A DNA stretch of 64,000 nt from Terrilactibacillus tamarindi. GTDB lineage: Bacteria > Bacillota > Bacilli > Bacillales > Sporolactobacillaceae. Of the stretch, positions 18,955-28,464 are shown one piece after another. Each line of letters begins with the position of its first letter. Within the stretch, counting starts at the first letter, position 1. The translations under genes were made by a program, and so were the position numbers. Under the pieces are notes generated by a model. That model was not told the DNA's origin. It did no database searches and saw nothing but the letters and a program-made list of their open reading frames with translations. Location: positions 98,733-162,732 of the forward strand of contig NZ_WNHB01000005.1 in the NCBI RefSeq assembly GCF_009718825.1, written 5' to 3'.

Positions 18955-20118
18955 ATGACAACATTAAGAAGGGTTTTTAGTCTTCCTGAGTTTAAAACAA
19001 TAAGTCTAGTTGCAGGTAAAGAAGGTATTGATCGAACTATAACGGGCGTTAATGTAACTGAGAGTGACGATCTTGCTGAGTTTTTTAGACAAAATGAATT
19101 GATTGTGACAACTGGAATCAATATGGCAAATGATTTGACAAAATTAATGAATATGGTTGAAACGGCCTATCAAAGAAACGCATGTGGAATGGTGATCAAT
19201 ACAGGACCGTATATTCCTTATATACCAGAAAGCATAGTGAGTTTTGCTGATCAAATGGCCTTTCCATTGTTTCGTATGCCATGGGAATACCGCGTGGCAG
19301 ATTTTTTAAAACTATCCGTGCAATTTTTAATGACAGTACAGAATAAGCCAATGAATCGTGATTTTGTCTTGTCCGAAATTTTATTTAATCCAGATTTTAA
19401 TGATGAAGATATGAAAACAGAACTAGCCAAACGAGGTTTCGAAAATGAAACAACGTACGCTATTGTTGTGTGTGAACTTCCAAACCATGTGAAACATCAA
19501 GAATCCATCATGAAAATCCTGGATAAATCTCTCAATGATCATTATGAACGCACCTTGTCCACGGTTTTTAAAAATCAATACATTGTATTAGTTGACACAT
19601 TCAATCAAGGTGTTCCACATCCCTCTTTTTCTAAGATCGTTCAAGACGTCTACCAACGATTAGAACAACTAGATTTCACGACGTTGCCTCTGATCGCTAA
19701 GGGTGAGAATTATACTTACATATCAGACGTTAAGAAAAGTTACGATGAAGCTTTGAAAGTCATTCAACTCAATCGCAAACATGCAAGATATCAAATCTAT
19801 TCATATCAAGATCTTGGTGCTTATAAGTTAATTTTAGGTGCTAGAGATCATCGCACGATCGACAAGTACCATCATGACGTTTTGGGAAAACTTTACCAAT
19901 ACGACAAATCCAATGAAACCGATTATGTATCTTTTTTAAGAATTTATCTAGAAGAAGATGGCCGAACGACCAATATCAGTCGTAAGAAATTTATCCATCG
20001 AAATACGGTGTTATATAAAATAAAGAAAATCGAATCGATCCTGAATATGAAATTAGATCATAATTTTACCAAAACTACTTTAACGCTCGCTTTTATGATC
20101 GAAGATCTTCGTATGTAG
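18955..20118 (+). CDS. PucR-family transcriptional regulator
   Basis: The N-terminal PucR domain (about 1-120, with TGVNVTESDDLAEFF and ELIVTTGINM) is followed by a linker and the C-terminal PucR helix-turn-helix (about 325-387; RKKFIHRNTVLYKIKKIE). Members control purine, GABA, proline or amine use and sit beside the genes they control. Here an aminotransferase and an alcohol dehydrogenase follow, so it is probably their activator. The ATG at 18955 follows AAAGGGGG; a TTG seven codons upstream overlaps that site and is rejected. Confidence 0.88.
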   Translation: MTTLRRVFSLPEFKTISLVAGKEGIDRTITGVNVTESDDLAEFFRQNELIVTTGINMANDLTKLMNMVETAYQRNACGMVINTGPYIPYIPESIVSFADQMAFPLFRMPWEYRVADFLKLSVQFLMTVQNKPMNRDFVLSEILFNPDFNDEDMKTELAKRGFENETTYAIVVCELPNHVKHQESIMKILDKSLNDHYERTLSTVFKNQYIVLVDTFNQGVPHPSFSKIVQDVYQRLEQLDFTTLPLIAKGENYTYISDVKKSYDEALKVIQLNRKHARYQIYSYQDLGAYKLILGARDHRTIDKYHHDVLGKLYQYDKSNETDYVSFLRIYLEEDGRTTNISRKKFIHRNTVLYKIKKIESILNMKLDHNFTKTTLTLAFMIEDLRM

Positions 20119-20230
20119 GGTAATTGTGCAAATGCACAAACCTTTTTGTTTGAATCATCATTGTTTTCTGATAACTATTTGATATATGATGGGTATATAA
20201 ATTTTAAAAATGAATGGAGTTGTTACTCAC

Positions 20231-21595
20231 ATGGAATCAATAGATATCGAGAAAATTAAACAAGATGATAAGGATTATGTTCTACATTCATGGGCTAAAC
20301 AAAAACAGGTTAATCCTAAAACGATTACAAAAGCGAAAGGCATCTTTTTTTGGGATGATGAAAATAAAAAATATTATGATATGTGTTCTCAACTCGTTTA
20401 TCTAAATGTTGGGCATGCGCATCCAAAATTGCTTGAAGAATTTAAACATATTGGAGAAATACCTATTTCAGCGCCTGGTTTCGCCACAGCATCGAAAGCG
20501 GAACTCGCCCGTAAAATTATCGACGTGGCGCCAAGTAATATGGCAAAAGTATTTTTTGCCAATGGCGGTGCGGATTCAAATGATCATGCGGTAAAAATAG
20601 CTCGAATGGCAACGGGCCGTTATAAAATCTTCTCCCGTTATCGTTCCTATCATGGTGCGACATTTGGTGCTGGAAATTTATCTGGTGAGAGCCGGCGCTT
20701 CACTGTAGAACCTGGTTTACCCGGATTTATTAAGTTTGATGTCCCATACTTATACCGAGAAGTTATCGACTTTGAAAATGAAGAAGCAGCTACTAAGTTT
20801 TATTTGGATCGCTTAAGAAATCAAATGTTATATGAAGGACCGGAAACGATCGCAGCAGTCTTTATGGAGCCGATTCCTGGAAGTAACGGCGTTCTAATCC
20901 CGCCTAAAGGGTATCTTGAAGGTGTTCGCAAGTTGTGTGATGAATTCGGAATCCTGATGATTTGTGATGAAGTCATGACAGGCTTTGGTCGAACAGGAAA
21001 AATGTTTGCCGTCGATCATTTTGATTTTGAACCCGACATGATGACTTTTGCTAAAGGCGTAACCTGTGGCTACAGCCCACTTGGAGGCGTAATTGTTAGT
21101 GAGAAAGTCGCCAAATACTTTGATGACCATGTGCTTATGACGGGTTTAACATATAGTGGACATACCGTCTCTACACAAATTGGCTGCGCAACGCTTGATA
21201 TTTATAAAGATGAAAACCTTATCGAGCATGCAGAAGAAGTTGGGAAAGTATTAGCTTCTCGCTTGGAGGAACTCCGTGGGTATGATTCAGTCGGAGATGT
21301 GCGACATATCGGTTTATTTGCAGCGGTTGAACTCGTCAAAGATAAAACAACCAAAGAACCAATTATAGCTTATGGAATGGATTACGGAAAAGACAAAGTA
21401 GGGCTAATGAGTAAATTTGTTGGTTTGCTCAGTAAATTAGGTTTCTATACGTATTCACATGAATCAAGTGTCATTATCGCACCACCACTTGTTATCACAG
21501 AACAAGAACTAAATGAATCTATGGATCTATTTGAACAGGCATTAACATTATTTGAAAAAGAGATCTTATTTGCCGACCAAGCCGTTAAATCTTAA
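20231..21595 (+). CDS. Class III aminotransferase, omega-amino acid/taurine type
   Basis: PLP-dependent enzyme of about 455 aa. KYYDMCSQLVYLNVGHAHPK, the Asp in LMICDEVMTGFGRTG and the PLP lysine in MTFAKGVTCGY define class III. The opening YVLHSWAKQ and WDDENKKYYD resemble taurine:pyruvate/2-oxoglutarate aminotransferases, but GABA, beta-alanine or diamine substrates are equally possible by motif. The ATG at 20231 is 11 nt after GGAG; an earlier ATG at 20210 has no site. It lies between a PucR regulator and an iron alcohol dehydrogenase that could reduce its aldehyde product. Confidence 0.88.
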   Translation: MESIDIEKIKQDDKDYVLHSWAKQKQVNPKTITKAKGIFFWDDENKKYYDMCSQLVYLNVGHAHPKLLEEFKHIGEIPISAPGFATASKAELARKIIDVAPSNMAKVFFANGGADSNDHAVKIARMATGRYKIFSRYRSYHGATFGAGNLSGESRRFTVEPGLPGFIKFDVPYLYREVIDFENEEAATKFYLDRLRNQMLYEGPETIAAVFMEPIPGSNGVLIPPKGYLEGVRKLCDEFGILMICDEVMTGFGRTGKMFAVDHFDFEPDMMTFAKGVTCGYSPLGGVIVSEKVAKYFDDHVLMTGLTYSGHTVSTQIGCATLDIYKDENLIEHAEEVGKVLASRLEELRGYDSVGDVRHIGLFAAVELVKDKTTKEPIIAYGMDYGKDKVGLMSKFVGLLSKLGFYTYSHESSVIIAPPLVITEQELNESMDLFEQALTLFEKEILFADQAVKS

Positions 21596-21649
21596 GCACC
21601 TATCTATGTCAAACTCTAGAAACCTACCCGAGAAAGGAATTTAAGTAAG

Positions 21650-22774
21650 ATGGAGAATTTTTTATATAAGCAACCTGTACCCATTGATTTCGGTGCAGGA
21701 AAAGTAAAGCAATTACCGGAAATATTGAAGAAGATGAATCTGAACCGTGGAATCCTAATTAGTGCTCCGTCGATGGTTCGACTGGGTATTGCGGAAGAAA
21801 TCAAGGAACAATCGGAAGGAAGAATTGTCGCTATTTTTTCTGACATTAGACCGAATCCAACGGTTAAGAATACAGATAACTGTGCACAGATGATTCGTGA
21901 ACATAACTGTGAATTTGCCATTGCACTTGGTGGAGGAAGTATCATGGATTGTGCCAAGGTAGCTTGCTTTGTTGCAGGAACAGAACATAAAACGGCTGAT
22001 TATTTATCAAAAAAGCTTCCTGTGACAGGTACTAGTATTCCTCTCATTGCGATTCCAACAACATCTGGAACAGCAAGTGAAATTACGACGGTATCCGTCC
22101 TTACTGATGAAGATCGAGATGTAAAAGCCCCACTTGGAAGTGACATATTTTATCCTGTGTATGCCTTGGTTGATCCCGAATTAACTTTGTCATGTCCGCC
22201 TCATGTGACAGCGGCAAGTGGCCTGGACGTACTCGCTCACTCATTAGAAGCTTTTTATGGGAAGAAACATCAGCCTTTAACGGATCTTCCTGCAGAGCGT
22301 GCCGCTTCACTCGTGTTTAAGCATCTATTAACGGCGTATCATGAGCCTGATAATATTGAAGCAAGGGCAAAAATGAGTGAAGCTTCAGTTACAGCGGGAA
22401 TGGCTTTTAACTTAACTCAAACCGCAGCTGCTCATGCCTGCTCCTATCCTTTAACACAAGAATTCCATATTCCTCATGGTGAAGCATGTGCTTTTACACT
22501 TCCTTCATTTTGGAAGATCAATAGTAAGGGACCAGAAGCAGAACGTTTGGAGGCCTTTAGTCAACGTCTCGGATTTGAAAATGCGGAAGAATTAGCCAAT
22601 CAAATCGATGCAATGAAAAAAGAGATGGGTCTTCGCATGACGTTGCATGATGTTGGAGTCGGTACTGAAGATGATTTGGATCGTCTCGTTGAGGGAAGTT
22701 TTTCTCCCAATATGTATAATAATCCTGTTGACATGACAAAAGAGTCATTGAAAGAGATGTATAAAGCATTATAG
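21650..22774 (+). CDS. Iron-containing alcohol dehydrogenase
   Basis: Group III (Fe-ADH) enzyme of 374 aa. NAD(P) binding lies in ALGGGSIMDCAKV and PTTSGTASEIT; metal ligands are the Asp and His in SGLDVLAHSLEAF, followed by HACSYPL and IPHGEACA. GAAAGGAA precedes the ATG, 54 nt after the aminotransferase stop, so the pair is probably co-transcribed. A semialdehyde reductase role (sulfoacetaldehyde, succinic or malonic semialdehyde, phosphonoacetaldehyde) fits the context but is inference. Confidence 0.9.
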   Translation: MENFLYKQPVPIDFGAGKVKQLPEILKKMNLNRGILISAPSMVRLGIAEEIKEQSEGRIVAIFSDIRPNPTVKNTDNCAQMIREHNCEFAIALGGGSIMDCAKVACFVAGTEHKTADYLSKKLPVTGTSIPLIAIPTTSGTASEITTVSVLTDEDRDVKAPLGSDIFYPVYALVDPELTLSCPPHVTAASGLDVLAHSLEAFYGKKHQPLTDLPAERAASLVFKHLLTAYHEPDNIEARAKMSEASVTAGMAFNLTQTAAAHACSYPLTQEFHIPHGEACAFTLPSFWKINSKGPEAERLEAFSQRLGFENAEELANQIDAMKKEMGLRMTLHDVGVGTEDDLDRLVEGSFSPNMYNNPVDMTKESLKEMYKAL

Positions 22775-22809
22775 GGATCACAAAAACGCTATAGTTACAA
22801 TAGACGTTC

Positions 22810-22856
22810 AAAATAGTAGGCTTAATCGATATTAAAATGATAAGTCTACTATTTTT
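22810..22856 (+). terminator. Terminator of the aminotransferase-dehydrogenase operon
   Basis: AAAATAGTAGGCTTA pairs with TAAGTCTACTATTTT (one mismatch). Confidence 0.8.
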
Positions 22857-23021
22857 GTGTTTAATTTCAAAATTGCGGATTTATGAAGGGTCAACCATAC
22901 ATGGTCAGAACGTACCTAATACAGTTAAGAGGAAGGCGAAAATTGTAATATGTGAACAAATTTTGAAGGAATATATTGGTTGTTTTATTTTGAGAATTAA
23001 ATTAAAATAAAAAAAAAGGTA

Positions 23022-23035
23022 TGAAAGCGATTTCA
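23022..23035. promoter_or_regulatory. cre site (perfect consensus)
   Basis: TGAAAGCGATTTCA fits TGWAANCGNTNWCA at every position, 152 bp upstream of the sugar-binding lipoprotein gene. It predicts CcpA control of the sugar ABC operon. Confidence 0.8.
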
Positions 23036-23129
23036 AAAGGAGGCCGTTTTTAGATTAAAAAGATGTCATCCAACTATTTTATCCCATGTCATTAAGTTGA
23101 TATGAAGAAGGATGTAAGTAACAAAAAAA

Positions 23130-23143
23130 TGTAAGCGTAATCA
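23130..23143. promoter_or_regulatory. cre-like site
   Basis: TGTAAGCGTAATCA has one mismatch to the cre consensus and lies 44 bp before the lipoprotein start codon, within the expected leader. Confidence 0.55.
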
Positions 23144-23186
23144 TTTTAAAGTGGTACCATTTACACCACCAAAGGGGGATGTCTTG

Positions 23187-24485
23187 ATGAAACGTAAAGC
23201 GATGAGTATTCTTAGTTTATTTTTGGTAGCCATACTTATTTTAGGCGGTTGTAGTTCAGGAAGTAAGTCAGACCAAAAAGAAAGCAAAAATAATAACTCT
23301 AATAAAAAAGTTAAAATTATTTTTTCCCAAGGAAAGGATACGACGAAGGTTGTTCCTAAAATCATTAAAGCTTTTGAGAAAGAACACCCAACTATCGATG
23401 TTGAATTCCGAGAACTCCCATCCGACTCAAATGCTCAGCACGATGCATACGTCACGGCTCTAAATGCTAAATCATCGGAATTTGATGTTATCTCTTTAGA
23501 TGTTGTTTGGCCAGCTGAATTTGCTCAAGCAGGTTATGTCATGCCATTGGATCGATTTATCCAACGAGATCATATCAGCATGAGTGAGTACAACAAAGGT
23601 GCCGTTCAAGCCTCTCAATTTAATGGTAAGCAATGGGCAATGCCGAGGCTCGGTGATGCGGCCTTATTGTTCTATCGAAAAGATCTTGTTTCTGATAAAG
23701 ATGTACCAAAAACATGGGATGACCTTCAAAGAGTCGCTAGTAAATACCAAGGAAAAAATGGAACAAAGTATGGCTACTTAATGCAAGCTAAACAGTATGA
23801 AGGACTTGTTTGTGATGCAGTTGAATTTATCGCCTCTTATGGTGGACAGTTTATTAACGATAAAGGGGAAGTGGTGATAAATAGTCCTGAAGCCATTAAA
23901 GGATTACAAAAAATGGTTGATATCACCAACTCTAACATTGTTCCTGGCAATATTAATACCTTTACCGAAGTCGAATCCCATACATCTTTTATCAATGGTG
24001 AATCACCATTCATAAGAAACTGGACGTACAATTATGCGATTGCTAATGACAAAACACAATCAAAAATTGTAGGTAAGGTAGGTGTAGCTCCGCTTCCAGC
24101 AGGTGATAAAGGCTCCGTAACAGCATTAGGTGGATGGCAATTAGGTATTTCCGCTTATTCAAAACATCCAAAAGAAGCATGGGAATTTGTCAAATTCTTA
24201 TCAGGTAAAGAAGGTCAAAAAATAACAGCAATTGAATCGGGGAATATCCCAACACTTACCTCCTTATTCCAAGATAAAGATGTCTTAAAAGCGAATCCAT
24301 TCTTTGGAAATAAACAGTTCCAAGAAGGCTATGCAAATGCTGTCCCAAGACCAGTCGCTCCAAACTATCAAGAGATATCAGACATTATCCAAATTGAAGT
24401 ATCAAAAGCCATCAATAAAGAAATTACAGCAAAGCAGGCCATACAGGAAATGGAAACACAGATCAAAGCAAAACTTGCAAAATAA
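23187..24485 (+). CDS. Sugar ABC transporter substrate-binding lipoprotein (family 1)
   Basis: Receptor that captures a sugar, probably an oligosaccharide, outside the membrane. The signal peptide ends at lipobox LGGC; the mature protein is a MalE-like type 1 binding domain (FDVISLDVVWPAEFAQAG). It is 432 aa from the ATG at 23187, which follows AAAGGGGG; the longer reading from 23151 is rejected. Two permeases follow on the same strand after a family-2 mobile element that begins at the stop codon. Two cre sites lie upstream. Trehalose or maltose-type sugars are plausible but unproven. Confidence 0.92.
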   Translation: MKRKAMSILSLFLVAILILGGCSSGSKSDQKESKNNNSNKKVKIIFSQGKDTTKVVPKIIKAFEKEHPTIDVEFRELPSDSNAQHDAYVTALNAKSSEFDVISLDVVWPAEFAQAGYVMPLDRFIQRDHISMSEYNKGAVQASQFNGKQWAMPRLGDAALLFYRKDLVSDKDVPKTWDDLQRVASKYQGKNGTKYGYLMQAKQYEGLVCDAVEFIASYGGQFINDKGEVVINSPEAIKGLQKMVDITNSNIVPGNINTFTEVESHTSFINGESPFIRNWTYNYAIANDKTQSKIVGKVGVAPLPAGDKGSVTALGGWQLGISAYSKHPKEAWEFVKFLSGKEGQKITAIESGNIPTLTSLFQDKDVLKANPFFGNKQFQEGYANAVPRPVAPNYQEISDIIQIEVSKAINKEITAKQAIQEMETQIKAKLAK

Positions 24486-24486
24486 A

Positions 24487-24644
24487 GTGATACTTCCATC
24501 AGTGGGGTTGTTCTTCATTCCCCACTGATGGTTAGCTGAACCAATCGGACCTTTACGGGCAGTTGATCCCCCACTTATTTTCTATGACTACTCAGAATCT
24601 TGAGGTGGGGGTCTTTACTTGCCGTTAAGGCGGGATAATCGTTG
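24487..24644 (-). mobile_element. Family 2 element, copy A (bcr1/IS200-IS605-like)
   Basis: Bounded by ATAAA (24482-24486) and ATAAT. The 12-bp stem CCATCAGTGGGG/CCCCACTGATGG opens it, followed by GGACCTTTACGGGCAGTTGA and ending CCGTTAAGGCGGG. There is no ORF. It sits between the binding-protein gene and the permease genes, and the TAA stop of the former is inside the ATAAA border. Confidence 0.75.
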
Positions 24645-24760
24645 ACGAGGTGCGGCCTTCTACTGAAGGTCAGCATTGGTATCTATTATGTAGTATAAGT
24701 TCTCCATGGAGTGTGATGAGTGTTGATATTCAACAGATTACTTGATAAGGGTGTGATGAC

Positions 24761-26131
24761 ATGCATTCTAACCTAGAAAAACCTGACAAAAAGTTAGGCC
24801 CATCGGTCGTTGATGTCCAATTAAATCAGAAACAAATAAAGAAGAAAAAACTATCAGAAAGATCGGCAGGCTATCTCTTAATTTTTCCATCGATGCTCCT
24901 CATCCTTGTTGTGGCCATTTGGCCTGTCCTGCAATCTTTTTATCTTAGTCTCTTTGATCTCAAATTAAATGACCCGACAAAATCTACGGTTCACCTTAAC
25001 TATAGTTTTGATTTAGAGCGCTATTTAAATAGTGCCCCGTTCCTTATTTCATCCATAGACCAAGAGATACAATCAGGACATCATGTGGATGAGCTAACCA
25101 AAGTCAAAACACAAATAAATCAATTTGATGCTGTATTACAGAAGGATCCAGACATAAAAAAATCATATCAAACGGTTAATGATAAATTGATGGATTTTAA
25201 ATCGATTTCAGACGATGAGGCCCTTATACCTATAGATAAAAAGCTCAGTGAACAATATCAAAATATGACCCATCAAGTTCAACAAGAACTAAAAGACGTG
25301 ACAAAAAAAGCAAAATTAGAGCAAGAAGATAAAATCAGTGGTCTCGCAAATGGGTTAAACGACGCACTCATCAAATCTAATTTTGTGGGATTACAACATT
25401 ACAAAGAGAATTTATCGAGTCCTCGCACGTGGCTCGCCATTTGGAATACTCTCTTCTTTACAGTTGTATCAGTAGCGTTTGAGCTCGTCATTGGTTTAGC
25501 TATCGCGCTGCTCATCAATAAAGCCTTTTTTGGACGGGGGTTAATCAGAGCAAGTATTCTGATTCCTTGGGCGATTCCTACGGCCGTTTCGGCGTTAATG
25601 TGGAAGTTTTTATATGACGGTCAGAACGGGATTGTGGCGTATTTATTTGAAAAAGTGGGATTAGTGGATAAAATGTCGGATCTCTTAACCACCAACACTG
25701 GGGCCATGTTTTCGGTTATCTTCACCGATGTATGGAAAACAACTCCTTATATGGCTTTATTACTTTTAGCAGGGCTACTAACCATCCCTTCCTCTTTGTA
25801 TGAAGCGGCAGCGATAGATGGTGCAAATAAATGGCAGCAATTTATTAAAATTACCTTACCATTATTGAAATCGAGTCTTCTCGTGGCCCTTCTTTTCAGA
25901 ACATTAGATGCGTTCCGCGTGTTTGACTTGATTTTTGTTTTGACAGGTGGGGGACCAGCTAACTCAACTGAAACGATTTCGATCTTAGCTTATAAAGTCA
26001 TGTTTTCACAAACCAATTTTGGAAATGGTTCCTCACTATCGGTCATTGTATTCGTGTGTGTGGCCATTATCTCTATCATTTATATCAAATTGTTAGGCGC
26101 AGATTTAATTCAAGATAGCAATAAAAAATAA
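24761..26131 (+). CDS. Sugar ABC transporter permease, MalF type with a large extracytoplasmic insert
   Basis: Helix 1 (about 38-60) is followed by a helical, charged extracytoplasmic segment of about 150 residues (70-215) before the transmembrane core (about 225-450), which has the EAA loop EAAAIDGANKWQQFIKITLP. The insert recalls the MalF P2 loop that contacts the binding protein. Most Gram-positive MalF-type permeases are about 290-310 aa, so 456 aa is long. It pairs with the MalG-type permease 61 nt downstream. No ATPase gene is in the cluster. Confidence 0.9.
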   Translation: MHSNLEKPDKKLGPSVVDVQLNQKQIKKKKLSERSAGYLLIFPSMLLILVVAIWPVLQSFYLSLFDLKLNDPTKSTVHLNYSFDLERYLNSAPFLISSIDQEIQSGHHVDELTKVKTQINQFDAVLQKDPDIKKSYQTVNDKLMDFKSISDDEALIPIDKKLSEQYQNMTHQVQQELKDVTKKAKLEQEDKISGLANGLNDALIKSNFVGLQHYKENLSSPRTWLAIWNTLFFTVVSVAFELVIGLAIALLINKAFFGRGLIRASILIPWAIPTAVSALMWKFLYDGQNGIVAYLFEKVGLVDKMSDLLTTNTGAMFSVIFTDVWKTTPYMALLLLAGLLTIPSSLYEAAAIDGANKWQQFIKITLPLLKSSLLVALLFRTLDAFRVFDLIFVLTGGGPANSTETISILAYKVMFSQTNFGNGSSLSVIVFVCVAIISIIYIKLLGADLIQDSNKK

Positions 26132-26192
26132 CGGCTGAGACTAATCATGTTAACAAAAAATGATTCAATTACGAGGAAAGGAAGTGTCTGAC

Positions 26193-27020
26193 ATGCATAA
26201 GAAAACGGGTCCTTTATTCTATGTCTTTCTATTTGTCTTTGTTTTTGTTGTCATGTTTCCCTTTTTATGGATGTTAATTACATCAATTAAACCACTAACC
26301 GAGTTATTTGGGGATAAAGCGTTCACCCCTTATACAAGTCATCCAACTCTTGAAAACTATGTATCTGTTTTTACAAAACACCCATTTCTGCATTATCAAT
26401 GGAACAGTTTAGTGGTTGCCTCCATAACAACGATATACACGGTCTTTGTTGCTTCATTTGCCGCTTATGCCATCGCGAGATTGAAATTTAAAGGTAAAAC
26501 CATTATTTTAGGAACAGTATTGGCCGTATCGATGTTTCCTCAAATAGCCACCATTTCACCCATCTATATGTTTTTAAAAAACGCAGGATTAACGAATAGT
26601 TATTTAGGCTTAATCATCCCGTATACAACATTTTCTTTACCCTTGTCGATCTGGTTACTTGTTTCCTTCTTCAGGAAAATTCCGTTTGATTTAGAGGAAG
26701 CGGCTAAAATTGATGGGGCTTCGATGTGGCAAACGTACTGGAAAGTCATACTTCCTTTAGCGGGACCTGGAATCTTTACGACTTCTATTTTAGTCTTTAT
26801 TGGAGCTTGGAATGAATTCTTATTCTCCCTCACAATTAATACAGCAGATAAATTTAAAACGGTTCCCGTCGGTATTGCGATGTTTCAAGGTCAATACACT
26901 ATTCCTTGGGGTGAAATTTCAGCTGCAACGGTTGTTGTAACGGTTCCACTCGTTATTTTAGTTCTTATTTTCCAACGGAGAATTGTTTCTGGATTAACAT
27001 CTGGATCAGTTAAAGAGTAA
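26193..27020 (+). CDS. Sugar ABC transporter permease, MalG type
   Basis: A 275-aa six-helix permease with EAA loop EEAAKIDGASMWQTYWKVILP and the typical C-terminal start LVFIGAWNEFLFSLT. The ATG at 26193 follows AGGAAAGGAAGTG; an upstream ATG at 26160 lacks a site. It closes the operon before a strong terminator. Because no ATPase is encoded here, it probably works with a shared MsmX/UgpC-type ATPase encoded elsewhere. Confidence 0.92.
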   Translation: MHKKTGPLFYVFLFVFVFVVMFPFLWMLITSIKPLTELFGDKAFTPYTSHPTLENYVSVFTKHPFLHYQWNSLVVASITTIYTVFVASFAAYAIARLKFKGKTIILGTVLAVSMFPQIATISPIYMFLKNAGLTNSYLGLIIPYTTFSLPLSIWLLVSFFRKIPFDLEEAAKIDGASMWQTYWKVILPLAGPGIFTTSILVFIGAWNEFLFSLTINTADKFKTVPVGIAMFQGQYTIPWGEISAATVVVTVPLVILVLIFQRRIVSGLTSGSVKE

Positions 27021-27060
27021 TTAAAGTAAACGCCCCATTAAAATTTTTTTATTTATAGAC

Positions 27061-27093
27061 AACAGTACTCCATCTTCTGAGTACTGTTTTTTT
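27061..27093 (+). terminator. Terminator of the sugar ABC operon
   Basis: ACAGTACTC pairs with GAGTACTGT and is followed by seven T residues. Confidence 0.9.
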
Positions 27094-27177
27094 AAAATAT
27101 TTACTGAAATATTCATATTTGCTCACCTTACTTCTGGGTATACTAATATAATAAAAGCTTTAGAGGAAGGTGAATTT

Positions 27178-28230
27178 ATGACCATTGATCGAATTTGTAC
27201 AATTGGACCTGCTAGTCAAAATAAAGAAACCTTAAAAAAGTTAATAGATAATGGCATGACGATTGTTCGGCTTAATTTATCCCATGGGACGCATGAAAGT
27301 CATCGAGAAGTGATCCAACTGGTTAAATCACTGGATAAGACCGTACGAATCTTGGGAGATGTTCAGGGCCCAAAAATTAGATTAGGAGAAATACCTTCTG
27401 GGGAAGTTAGACTAAAAGCAGGTGCATCGTTCATACTCCATAATCAACCAATCAAGGGAAATGACAAGGAAGCAAGTGTTGATTATGTAGGTATCACGGA
27501 AGATATTAAAGTCGGGAATAAAATTCTTATCAACGATGGTGAAGTTGAACTTGTAGCCGTCAAAATAGAAGATGGACATATTTTAACGACAGTTAAAAAA
27601 GGAGGTATGATTTCTTCTCACAAAGGAGTTAACTTGCCAGGAACAAAAATCCAATTACCAGCGATTACTGAAAAAGACAAGAAAGATATCGATTTTCTTC
27701 TAAATGAAAAAGTCGATTTTATTGCTTGTTCGTTTGTTCGGAATGCCACCCACATTCGAGAAATCAGAGATTTTATTGGAGAAAGGACACGTGTTTCGCC
27801 AAAGCTTATTGTTAAAGTTGAAACAATGGAAGCCATCAAGAATTTCCAAGAGATCGTTGAGTCTACGGATGGAATCATGGTAGCCAGAGGAGACTTAGGG
27901 GTTGAATGTCCTTATGAATGGATCCCGCTATTACAAAAAGCAATCATTTGCGAATGCAATCGATTAAATAAATATGTGATTACGGCGACACAAATGCTTC
28001 AATCCATGGTTGACCATTCGATTCCGACGAGAGCAGAAGTAACCGACGTTTTTCAAGCCGTTCTTGATGGCACCAATGCTGTGATGTTATCTGCAGAGAG
28101 TGCTTCAGGTGAACACCCTATAGAAAGTGTAGAAACCCTTAGGCTCGTCTCTCAATTTGCTGAAAGTATGAAAAGAGAAGCTCCGTTTGATATGGCAGAC
28201 ATGCTGAGTTTATTAAAAAAAACAGTTTAA
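27178..28230 (+). CDS. Short pyruvate kinase paralogue (catalytic domains only)
   Basis: It carries the catalytic barrel and B domain of pyruvate kinase: [23 protein letters not shown], the catalytic Lys region [38 protein letters not shown] and PTRAEVTDV. It ends at 350 aa, after [12 protein letters not shown], so it lacks the C-terminal allosteric domain of normal enzymes (about 470 aa, or 585 aa with the extra PEP-utiliser domain). GAGGAAGGTG precedes the ATG and a terminator follows. It probably converts PEP and ADP to pyruvate and ATP without effector control, or acts on a related substrate. Confidence 0.85.
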   Translation: MTIDRICTIGPASQNKETLKKLIDNGMTIVRLNLSHGTHESHREVIQLVKSLDKTVRILGDVQGPKIRLGEIPSGEVRLKAGASFILHNQPIKGNDKEASVDYVGITEDIKVGNKILINDGEVELVAVKIEDGHILTTVKKGGMISSHKGVNLPGTKIQLPAITEKDKKDIDFLLNEKVDFIACSFVRNATHIREIRDFIGERTRVSPKLIVKVETMEAIKNFQEIVESTDGIMVARGDLGVECPYEWIPLLQKAIICECNRLNKYVITATQMLQSMVDHSIPTRAEVTDVFQAVLDGTNAVMLSAESASGEHPIESVETLRLVSQFAESMKREAPFDMADMLSLLKKTV

Positions 28231-28232
28231 AA

Positions 28233-28278
28233 AGAAAAACGTCCATCAACGATCACCTTTGATGGACGTTTTTCTTTT
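28233..28278 (+). terminator. Terminator of the short pyruvate kinase gene
   Basis: AAAAACGTCCATCAA pairs with TTGATGGACGTTTTT. Confidence 0.9.
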
Positions 28279-28412
28279 CAATCAATCACATAACTTTTTG
28301 GAATCACCATTTTACATAACGTTACATAAGCGAGCTCGATGGTTTTGGAATGGGGTCATCATTAGTACATATCTTTTCCATACCCATTGAAAATTGATGT
28401 ATTAATTAATAT

Positions 28413-28430
28413 TGTAAGCGCTTTTATAAT
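28413..28430 (+). promoter_or_regulatory. cre site over the srlD promoter
   Basis: TGTAAGCGCTTTTA (28413-28426; one mismatch to cre, with the AAGCGCTT core) runs directly into TATAAT (28425-28430). CcpA bound here would block the promoter of the sorbitol genes. Confidence 0.7.
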
Positions 28431-28464
28431 GAGAGTATAATAAAAAGTGAAAGGGAGTTATCAT

